DNA of 64,000 nucleotides from NCBI GenBank assembly GCA_029962745.1, contig CM057169.1, positions 20,366,143 to 20,430,142 on the forward strand. Reading direction: 5' to 3'. Positions 39,166 through 45,272 of this stretch are shown here, one piece after another. The stretch's first letter is position 1, and each line of letters starts with the position of its first letter. The notes below the pieces were generated by a model, which saw only the letters and a list, made by a program, of their open reading frames with translations, was not told the DNA's origin and ran no database searches. This stretch comes from Echinometra lucunter (lineage: Eukaryota; Echinodermata; Echinoidea; Camarodonta; Echinometridae). The translations under genes were made by a program, and so were the position numbers.

Positions 39166-42100
39166 AATTGGGTTTTGACAGACGTGTATCAATCAAATAT
39201 GATTATTTACGTCTGGGACGTCACCATCCGAAAGATGTGGCAAATGTAGATTCACATGTACATCTTGCCAAAGGACATTAGTGCCGCGGCAGGGATTCGA
39301 ACCCCGGACCTTGTGGTTCAAAGTCCAAAGACTTATCCACTGGGCCACAACACCTCTACGTTTGTATCCGAAATTCATTCATTTCAGATACAAGCTTATA
39401 GACCAATTTCACAACGCAAGAGGGCAGCAGACTGTTCGACACAGTTCGACATACTGCGGTGGGCGCTCCAACTTTTATAGTACACAAGACAATAGCGCGT
39501 TATGTACATTCGTTCAATTTTTTGTCTATTTCGACCAATATATGCAGATTTCTTTCAATATTTGCAATGAGAAATTGTCAGGGAAGTTCGGGTCGCAGCT
39601 GTGGGGTGCTCGAATGCCACAAGAATTGGAGAAAGTTTAAAAATTGGAAGCTAAATGAGTGCGAAATTCACTCGCTTTTGACTCATGAAGCCTGTTATAG
39701 TGTGAGAAGCCGTACTCCCTACACAGGTTTCCGTAAGCAATGCGAAGGAATCCGTCGCCAGTGGGTAAAAATATCAACAGAAAGGACTTTGAAGTCAAGA
39801 AACATTATCATTATGTACTTTGGCGTAAAATTTAATGAGTGAAAACATGACTTTGTAAACAGGGTAAGATTGAGGGCTCCCGTTTACCACGGCTTCTATG
39901 CTGCAATCGAACTTATACTGACAAAACTAAGTTGAAAAACTATCGAAGTACAAAGATACATCATACCTTCATCTGTCAGATATGGCCATTGTCTTACCTC
40001 ATCTACCCGTGTATCCATGCTTTATTTTATTGATCTAGAATAAAGTAAATGGAACAATATTAGGGCATATCTCATATCTTACATTCATTTTGTACACAAA
40101 GCCAATCGCGGTCAGCGCGCTTGCCCACCGCAGCAATGGCGTCGCCGATAGAGGGCCAAATACATAAACCGGAGGTGAAATTGGTCTATAGGTCAAACTA
40201 GCTCTAATGATGATCACAGATTAACAAAAGCGAAAAGTTGACGACAATGAGCCGGTAGACTTACGAGTTCACATAGATCAGATCTACCGCTCAAGATACC
40301 AAACGTCTTTTTCATCGATTTGATGTCCATATTCCCTCCTGTGCAAGAACTTAACAGGTTTTTTTTTTAATAAATAACAAAAATAACCAAAAGTTAAAAT
40401 AAAACAAACAAGATTAAGGATTAAACTATAAAGCAATGGATACAGTGGAGGTGATGCAGTACAGATTTTTTTTTTTTTTTTTTTTTGGGGGGGGGGATGA
40501 TCGGTATGCAGATAATACGTGTAGAGCTTTGTATCGTAAGTATAAAGCGTTTATTTCTAAAATGCGCTTAATCCATTTTTCACCAAACCAAGGTTTTAGC
40601 ACGATTGGTTGTTTGTTCCATGCCGTTCAATATGACTTATGAATATCAAAAATATATCAGGAAAGTAGAAATGGTTGGGCAAAAAATTAGGTGCTTTGGG
40701 GGTTTTAATTTGTATGGACTTTTGTTTAAACCATTTCCTTCTTCGAAACATGGAAAACTTTTCACAGTTTTAAGTTCCAAAATTCTAATACTGTATAACA
40801 AATGACCATGAAAGAAATCCTGCATGAGTAATTTGCCTATTTCTGTACTTCAATTCCTCCAGATTTAGCACCTTTTGAAATTAAATTCTTTGACAACATT
40901 GCAGGTCATGTAGACCTCTGAAAAATACAAAGATTCTAAAAAAATTACTGTTCATGCAGGATTTCTTTCATTCTCATTTTCAGATGTCTAATGTTGGTAT
41001 TTCTATAACTGTGAAAAAGTTTTAGTGTTTCGAAGAAGGAAGATGGTTTACATAAAAATCCTTGATTTACTCGAAATCACTAAAAGCGGATTTGGCACCT
41101 TCTTTTAAAATAAGGTGCTCTTCAAATGTTATAAAACGATATACTTTAGACATTTCTGTGGAGCATGGCGGAAGAAAAAAACGCCCAAAGTGCAGAGCGT
41201 GCATGATGAATACATACACTGTAAAAAAAATATTGCGTACAATTTTAACCAGCACTGCGAGGGTAATTATAATATGTCCAACCAAGTTTGGGCAATATTT
41301 TACCCAACGCGGGAAGCATATTGTCCAGTTGGGGTAAAAATAAGTAGTGTTTACTTTAGAATGGGCAAAATTTCAATCAAATTGGATAAAAAGAAATTCC
41401 CAAAGAAATGCCCAAAGCTGGTTGGACACATGACTACCCTCGTGGCACATTTTTAACCAATATTTTCAGAGTGTACATGTAAAATTTAACCAGACTTATA
41501 ATAACCAGAATTAAGAAGTAAAACTCAACAGGAAAAAATTACACACATTTCTTTTAGCTTCCTGTTTTTGTTTTTGTTTTCCATCGGGAATTATAATTTT
41601 AAACCAAAACATCCCCTAGCTGGGAGAAGGGCGTAAACTCGAGCGAGACATTTTACTTTTCGCGTAGCTCAAGCTTGAACTAACGCCCTTGTGCCAGTCG
41701 GGCAGTTCGTGTCGCGCTCGAGCTAACGCCAGCCGGGCGAAGTTTCCTTTTTACCCGTCATTTCTAAATGCAGTACAGAGCAAATTAGGAGACAGTGCTT
41801 CCCTCAGATCTGATATAAGTGCAGGGCTTTTTTCATCCTTAGCAGCTGTTTGGAAAGCTTCTCCAAGTACATCGTTCAGTGTTTTTGACATGATTATACA
41901 ATCAGTCTGGACCAACTTATGTACGAAAATCTGCATAAAGTGTGAAGAAAATATAAGCATTAAAAAAAGTATTAATTCAGTTATTTAAACTACGGTGCAT
42001 ACATAACATATCAAAATTATATATTCCATCATCTACCTAAAGTGCTTGTACTAAATCATTGTTTCGACGAGCGAACGATGTGAGCTGTTACTTATATGAT

Positions 42101-44388
42101 TTTAATAACATACATTTTATTAGCACCCGATCCTTTCTCATATTTGGAAAGATATAGGAATAGGCTACCGGTCACAGGCCATTATTCCATGAAAATTCTT
42201 CTGTTATGGGTCTTCTGCCCATTCGACTCCTTGCAGTTATGTTATAACACTACATGGATAAAAAGACAAGATGAAAATCAGTTTAATTTAATAATAAACC
42301 CTGATAAAAATATTTACTGGCACTGGTTAAGATAACAAAAGATATTAAATGCGAGCAGAACAATAATAGCATACTATTTGATAGAAAAACAATATGCAAA
42401 CCGATTTGCTTTCATAAAGATAGTATTACAACCTCATTGGTTTAAATACTTAAAATGGGAGCGAGCGAAGCGAGCTAGCGCTGAAAGCCTTTTCCTTTCC
42501 CTTTAAAAAATTGCTTCTTTGCTCTTTATTCTCTTTTCTTGTCTTTACTTTTGTTTTGTTTTTCCAGGATTATAGGAAGCTATGAAATTTTTCATTTTTT
42601 CATGGTGAATTACTGGGGGGGGGGGATGATTGTACAGGCCATCCCCCCTGACTAAAATAATAGAGGGGATATATCCCCCATTCCCCCCCCCCCCCCGGGA
42701 TCCACACCCATGCTTCAATCAATTGGTGATGAATTACATGACCTATTCGTTTGTTGCTTTTTTGCTAAAGAAAGAAAACTCCATCTTCAAAAATATTAAA
42801 CTGAGCGACCAAATACACTCAAAATGAGTCAGCTCTTTAATTGTGATAAAACAGAAACCCGTTCTGGGGGTGTAACATAAAGAGATACAATCAATCTTAC
42901 AATCAATTGTATCTCTTTAGTACATGGTTTGCCATAGACTTACGATTGATATCAATCGTAAGATAATTGATTGTATTTTTTATGTTACACCCCCCAGGTC
43001 TTGTAAAATTTTGCAGAAAAATTATGCTTCGTTTCTAAACCTTTTTTTTTCTTGCAATCGAAATAACTTATTTTGAATAGTAGATTTAATCAGTATAACA
43101 GCAAATAGTATGCTGATGCTATTACTTGCCTTTTGGTACATCCTTGAATTGAATAGTGATCCAGTCAATTTCCTGTAATATATTTATTACTTTTGTTTTT
43201 GTTTTTTCTTCTTCTTTTTGTTGTATTTGTAAACAATGTACTCCAAAATGCTTTGTAAATTATTTGATGACACATAAATGATTATTTGTACATGTATGAT
43301 TGTATTCTCCAATACCATTTCTATGGGTGACATGAGAATAAATGTCATTGTCATTGCTAGAAGTGAGTGACAAGGTACCCACTTTGACGTCAAAGTGGGT
43401 ACCCAGTTGAAACTGGGTTACAGCTGAGGGGTCAAAAATTCCTGAAATCTTACCACATTTGGGGGTTTCCTTGGCAACACTTTAAAAAAACTTGGGCAGA
43501 TGATTTTCTGCTAATAAAATCATATGCTCTTTTATATGAACTAACATTGTTTCATAATTGGGTACCCCTTTAAGAGTGCAGTGATGAGCTACATTTTGCA
43601 CCCTTAAGGGTGCAGAGTTGTACCCTTTAGGGAATTAGGTACCAATTTGCACCCTTTTGGATGCAACAATTTCTGCACCCTTTAAGGTGCATAATTGCAC
43701 CTTTATAAGGGTGCAAATGGGCATTTTCTGGTGCAGACAAGTACAAAAGTGTGCATCTTTAACTTGCACCTTTGCCATGCAGGGTGAAAATACTGCACCC
43801 CAAAAAGGTGCTGCTTTGTAGCATTTGGGGTGCAAAATTGCACCTTTTTTCTAGAGTGTATAGCGAGCAAGCGAATTAAGCAAGCTAGCCAAAATTTCAA
43901 TTTTCTGCTTCCGTATGCTTCATTTAATGCTGATAGTATGTTATTTATCTTTATCTTCTTCTTTTTCCTTTCTTTTTTTCTATATTCATTATGTAAGTTA
44001 CTAAGTTTGAAATACTGGAGACAAACACGGTCGTACGGGACGCGGGACATATGAATACGGGACGTCTAGTCACCCTGTCAGTCACCACCACCACCACCAC
44101 CACCACCACCACCATCACATGATCATCAACAAGATCACAACCACCACAACTAACACACCTTTATTGTGGTACATGTTACAAAAACAAAAATTGAATTTCA
44201 ATGCCAGAATGTCAAATGTCATAACTTTTTTGATATGAGAGAGAAATAGGCCTACCTACTGCGTAATTCAGCTGTCGTTGACTGTTGGCGTTGGTGCCGC
44301 TGTCTAGACTCCGGCCAGTGAAATCCAACGAACTATTCTGTGGTGAAATCCTATCCTTGGAATCACTTTTGTATTTGGTTTTTGACAT
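21895..44388 (-). CDS. HERC-like HECT E3 ubiquitin ligase without RCC1 repeats, 13 exons, 727 aa
   Basis: HECT ligases accept ubiquitin from E2 on a C-lobe cysteine and pass it to substrate. Thirteen minus-strand exons join in consistent phase: 44388-44260, 41930-41755, 40019-39998, 38838-38607, 37648-37389, 35760-35623, 29990-29592, 28776-28690, 27405-27278, 26768-26534, 22908-22806, 22169-21895 (twelve listed; the 22-nt exon at 40019 is the least certain). The start ATG has an in-frame TAA four codons upstream. Residues ~1-395 form a helical region that aligns in pattern with the linker of small HERCs (YQQFYDIELIDNL recalls their TFYIPE block). HECT spans about 397-727: PLWVNFKGEYAADLGGPSKE, ALMIYNR, LFKPDEFQALVLG, FWKVFHSL, FRFLTCSDNVPLNGFK. 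The catalytic Cys is residue 680 in PRVYTCPGIISMDLPEY. No RCC1 propeller is encoded. Confidence 0.85.
22427..22540. repeat. GGTCTCTTGGGCCGTCGGTCTC tandem repeat
   Basis: Roughly three degenerate units (GGTCTCATGGGCCGTC, GGTCTCTTGAGCTCTT, GGTCTCTTGGGCCGTC) are bounded by CACGAGAC and its inverse GTCTCGTG. It lies in the intron before the terminal HECT exon. Confidence 0.75.
22571..22710. mobile_element. GGCCCCGTTTCATAAAACT-ended MITE, copy 1
   Basis: Near-perfect 18-bp inverted ends (GGCCCCGTTTCATAAAAC / GTTTTATGAAACGGGGCC), 140 bp total. The body is shared with 47551-47698 and, diverged, 3941-4079. It is in a HECT-gene intron. Confidence 0.9.
22806..22908 (-). CDS. HECT gene exon 11
   Basis: The acceptor is CCCTTCCAG. 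The exon has 34 codons plus one base: YSKDHEVILMFWKVFHSL, equivalent to the HPxxKxFWExFH block at the start of the HECT C-lobe. Donor GTAAGA. Confidence 0.9.
23412..25792. repeat. element with a higher-order tandem array (12 x ~160 bp) bearing DR1 motifs
   Basis: Bounded by GTCTCGCCTGC (23412-23422) and its exact inverse GCAGGCGAGAC (25782-25792). From about 23729 to 25708 there are twelve monomers of ~160 bp plus a partial one. Four monomer types recur in fixed order three times (first-type starts at 23741, 24384, 25022; ~640-bp higher-order unit). Each monomer has TGACCTTTGACCT, the complement of AGGTCAAAGGTCA. A GACGACGCCGACGCC-type tail follows. It lies in the intron between HECT exons 10 and 11. 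Confidence 0.92.
26098..26497. mobile_element. piggyBac-type MITE, copy 1
   Basis: Starts CCCATTCGTGAAAG after TTAA (26094-26097) and ends GTTACGAATGGG before TTAC, a mutated TTAA. CCC...GGG ends at TTAA are characteristic of piggyBac superfamily elements. The copies at 51159-51485 and 60949-61356 share the body. It lies immediately downstream (minus strand) of HECT exon 10. Confidence 0.85.
26534..26768 (-). CDS. HECT gene exon 10
   Basis: One base then 78 codons, ending LDWRAFEK before GTAAGA. LFKPDEFQALVLGG matches the LFxPxELxxMVxG block. Compared with HERC3/4, about 40 residues normally found between LLYKKLL and this block (including the L-x-PGG...VT segment) are absent. Confidence 0.88.
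26815..27225. repeat. trinucleotide/tetranucleotide microsatellite tract
   Basis: Runs of GAT/AAT, then (TAG)n at about 27000-27060, then ATT/ATC repeats and a (CT)n run near 27206-27222. It fills most of the intron between HECT exons 9 and 10, where a conserved HECT segment would be expected but is not found. Confidence 0.9.
27278..27405 (-). CDS. HECT gene exon 9
   Basis: The acceptor is TGTGTATCAG. The exon has 42 codons plus two bases: ECARPDDMVAIGILFALMIY and FPTKLYEKLL, matching the G-x-x-x-(G/A)-LAIYN...FPxxLYKKLL block of HECT domains. Donor GTGAGA. The open frame continues upstream of the acceptor, but phase and homology place the exon start here. Confidence 0.88.
27571..27632 (-). 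pseudogene. duplicated fragment of HECT exon 9 in the upstream intron
   Basis: Matches exon 9 positions 27310-27360 (ALMIYNRV...IVKV.FPTK) almost base for base, with an extra internal CCCGGTTGTAGA. No acceptor/donor pair would make it an exon in phase, so it is a decayed exon copy. Confidence 0.85.
27633..28689. other. HECT intron 8: TTCGTTATTCCGAA repeat block
   Basis: The intron holds an imperfect direct and inverted repeat of TTCGTTATTCCGAAGG (about 28098-28446). The units point one way up to ~28330 and the opposite way after it, giving a large palindrome. Otherwise nothing was recognised. Confidence 0.8.
28690..28776 (-). CDS. HECT gene exon 8
   Basis: Encodes EFFYLLFEKIMD... to HIFFNE (29 codons), continuing GGPSK-EFF, the invariant junction of HECT domains. 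Acceptor CTTTTTCCAG; donor GTAAAG. Confidence 0.9.
29592..29990 (-). CDS. HECT gene exon 7 (start of HECT domain)
   Basis: The exon has 133 codons, phase 0 to 0. The HECT N-lobe begins around FEVDRNRIVESAMENI and reaches LWVNFKGEYAADLGGPSK, a diagnostic HECT signature. A Gln/Pro-rich stretch precedes the domain. Confidence 0.9.
30617..30978. mobile_element. inverted-repeat element, ends ATGGTGGCCCTGAAGTAC
   Basis: Ends ATGGTGGCCCTGAAGTACGC and GTACTTCAGGGCCACCAT are inverted, extending over the GACGACAGGTCATG block (~40 bp). The interior is built of repeated GTCGCGAATTT(G/C)ACGA units, giving an alternating palindromic look. Non-coding, in HECT intron 6. Confidence 0.8.
31160..33640. repeat. 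G-tract repeats and purine-rich decayed tandem array (HECT intron 6)
   Basis: 31160-31500 and 33520-33640 hold GGGGGG/CCCCCC-containing interspersed repeats, with a T39-G12 tract at about 32052-32092. Between 32330 and 33130 the plus strand repeats a degenerate AAAAGGGGCACT-type unit roughly every 25-35 bases. The plus-strand frames there (up to 79 codons) are by-products of this purine bias. Confidence 0.6.
33641..35622. other. HECT intron 6, remaining part: nothing recognised
   Basis: A 130-codon plus frame (34389-34781) starts without ATG context and has no recognisable domain. I do not call it a gene. A TTTGATTTGG tail-like stretch near 34087 may be a retroelement end. Confidence 0.4.
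35623..35760 (-). CDS. HECT gene exon 6
   Basis: The acceptor is ACTTTGCAG, followed by 46 codons (VNEAEGIVPYRYFHIN... to DPPSDSRR) and donor GTAAGT. It matches in position the SYPFIFDAQAK region of small HERCs, with weak sequence similarity. Confidence 0.85.
35953..36463. mobile_element. compound palindromic element with 9-bp target duplication
   Basis: Ends TAGTCTAGATTCTGGACTC and GAGTCCAGAATCTAGACTA lie between direct repeats CCACCAGAC (35944-35952, 36464-36472). Inside, a ~110-bp block is present twice in one orientation (35953-36065, 36120-36235) and twice inverted (36236-36345, 36346-36463). The 9-bp duplication suggests a Mutator-like transposase in trans. It is in HECT intron 5. Confidence 0.9.
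37389..37648 (-). CDS. HECT gene exon 5 (HERC-type linker)
   Basis: Acceptor GTTTAG; phase-completing TT then 86 codons. It includes PFRRYQQFYDIELIDNLNG, which corresponds to the linker block before HECT in HERC3/4. The donor GTGTGC is weak but is the one that keeps phase. A fragment of this exon is duplicated in the preceding intron (38167-38227). Confidence 0.78.
37815..38020. mobile_element. diverged GGGGC-ended MITE
   Basis: Left part GGTAGGCGCTACAAGGGGC, poly-purine centre, C tract, and ATCAAAATACC near the right end, as in 15028-15286. In HECT intron 4. Confidence 0.5.
38167..38227 (-). pseudogene. duplicated fragment of HECT exon 5 in the intron before it
   Basis: Aligns with 37518-37571 inside exon 5 (shared TATTCAGCAA, GTGGAGTGGT, GCCAGTTGGAGTCAT). 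In minus-strand translation MTPTGGVTTP mirrors MTPTGEVTTP of the exon. No splice sites are evident. Confidence 0.8.
38607..38838 (-). CDS. HECT gene exon 4
   Basis: The acceptor is TTTTTCTCAG and the donor GTATGT. The exon has 77 codons plus one base, with helical content (IADIILQLYRGQGDL, RIIPILIFCPVL) and an acidic EHGEEEED insert. Confidence 0.82.
39169..39357 (-). mobile_element. tRNA-derived SINE, copy 1
   Basis: The minus-strand head (39357-39285) has A box TGGCCCAGTGG and B box GGTTCGAATCC, both matching Pol III consensus. A tRNA-unrelated body ends with GACGTGTATCAATCA. The second copy, 56525-56719, shares head and body. A (CT)n run (39120-39164) adjoins its 3' end. In HECT intron 3. 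Confidence 0.9.
39397..40190. repeat. pair of diverged ~90-bp inverted repeats
   Basis: TATAGACCAATTTCAC (39397-39412) is the exact inverse of GTGAAATTGGTCTATA (40175-40190). A second shared block (TGCGGTGGGC) lies ~70 bases in from each side. This may be one 794-bp element or two inverted copies of a short repeat. The putative HECT micro-exon 39998-40019 lies between the arms. Confidence 0.65.
39998..40019 (-). CDS. HECT gene exon 3, 22-nt micro-exon
   Basis: It supplies the phase correction between exons 2 and 4: the two bases left by exon 2 plus C make Gly, then MDTRVDE, then donor GTAAGA. The acceptor AAAG has a poor pyrimidine tract. A better acceptor 21 bases upstream (TTCTAG) would bring an in-frame stop. 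It is required for phase but needs transcript support. Confidence 0.55.
40726..41058. repeat. long imperfect hairpin (~110-bp arms)
   Basis: 40726-40835 and 40937-41058 are inverted copies: CCTTCTTCGAAACA versus TGTTTCGAAGAAGG, and AAGAAATCCTGCATGA versus TCATGCAGGATTTCTT. Probably a palindromic MITE. In HECT intron 2. Confidence 0.85.
41755..41930 (-). CDS. HECT gene exon 2
   Basis: The acceptor is TTTATGCAG. The exon has 58 codons (IFVHKLVQTDCI... to ...LCTAFRND) plus two bases, with donor GTAAAA. It is amphipathic and helical, with no named domain. Confidence 0.75.
42864..42997. mobile_element. CTGGGGGTGTAACATAAA-ended MITE, copy 2
   Basis: Ends CTGGGGGTGTAACATAAA and TTTATGTTACACCCCCCAG are inverted. 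Sub-terminal GATACAATCAATCTTAC is inverted to GTAAGATAATTGATTGTAT. It is a better copy of the element at 6991-7114. Confidence 0.9.
43374..43403. repeat. 30-bp perfect palindrome centred on TGACGTCA
   Basis: 15-base arms GGTACCCACTTTGAC and GTCAAAGTGGGTACC meet without spacer. The centre is the CRE octamer TGACGTCA. A retroelement-tail-like CATTGTCATTG run precedes it. Confidence 0.9.
43570..43860. repeat. degenerate TTGCACCCTTTAAGGGTGCAA palindromic repeat
   Basis: Multiple variants of TGCACC(C)TT...AAGGGTGCA in both orientations within ~290 bases of HECT intron 1. Confidence 0.75.
44085..44115. repeat. (CAC)n microsatellite
   Basis: About ten CAC/ACC units close to the 3' side of HECT exon 1. 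Confidence 0.9.
44260..44388 (-). CDS. HECT gene exon 1 (start)
   Basis: ATG at 44388-44386 begins MSKTKYKSDSKD. An in-frame TAA lies four codons upstream, which fixes the start. The exon is 43 codons, Ser/Asn-rich and probably disordered. It ends LNYA before donor GTAGGT, phase 0. Confidence 0.75.
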
Positions 44389-45117
44389 GCAGTCACGTTA
44401 TCGGGGCTAACTAGTCTGCATGTATAATACACATCAAGTACAATAGGCCCGGACAATAGGTCGGTCTGATCTGTATCGCAGCTTATGACATCGTCGATAT
44501 GATGAATCACATATGAAAAATACCAACAGATAATTAGCCGAAGAGCACTGACGTTATTGCGCTATGTCGCAATGTCGTGGGAATTCCCATGCCTATATAT
44601 AATATAGTAAAATAATTATTGAATGCGTCACTTGTTTATTGTAATTGTGTACCTTCTAGCCAGGTAAAAAGAATGCATTAGGATGACCCTTTTTTAATTA
44701 TTTGAGTCGTCCATCAGAGCACAACCGACCTAGAGGCATTTTTTAGCGGTTCGTGAGATTTGAACAAAAAAAAAAAAAAATAAGGAATTTCTAAAAATAA
44801 GTTATTTGCCATTCCCTTGTAAACTTCCTAGGGAAGCATATTAAATAGGTGACATTCATTGCCGATTCATTGAAACTTTTTTCAAAACAAAAATATTTTC
44901 ATACTATAAACGTCTCTTGAATTATTTATTTCATTAACCATCCCTTAATTTATCATTTGAAGATGATAATCACAATCTTACTTTTCACTGAAATTCTCAT
45001 TTCCGGAAATATTCAATTATTATCAGATCACGTCTCCCTCTACGTTTTAAAACATCAAGGTTAATTAATTTGCTCAATAGGAACAGCTTGGAAGTTGGAA
45101 GACGACTCGCCGCCACC
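44389..45117. promoter_or_regulatory. head-to-head interval between HECT and SELENOT start codons
   Basis: The two start codons face away from each other 729 bases apart, so both promoters and 5' UTRs must lie here unless further 5' exons exist. No TATA box stands out and there is no strong CpG island. The interval is AT-rich. Shared bidirectional control is an inference from spacing only. Confidence 0.5.
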
Positions 45118-45272
45118 ATGGCGAATTTAACGTATATTTCCTACTTTGTTGTAGGATTATTTTTGATCTACATGTCATTCCGAGAGATATCACATTCAGA
45201 AGCATCGGCTGAACCGAAAGTGAAGTCGAAATTGTCTCAGTTTGCTTCCCCAACCCTTTCGATAATGTACTG
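45118..45272 (+). CDS. SELENOT: SELENOT exon 1
   Basis: 51 codons (MANLTYISYFVVG...SIMY) plus TG, the first two bases of the redox cysteine codon. Donor GTGAGT. Without splicing, the frame would read TGG then stop. Confidence 0.95.

Noticed and set aside
39285..39357. Possible functional tRNA gene (minus strand)
   Set aside because: A and B boxes are good, but the acceptor stem does not pair and a second copy with the same non-tRNA body exists at 56525-56719; it is a SINE head.
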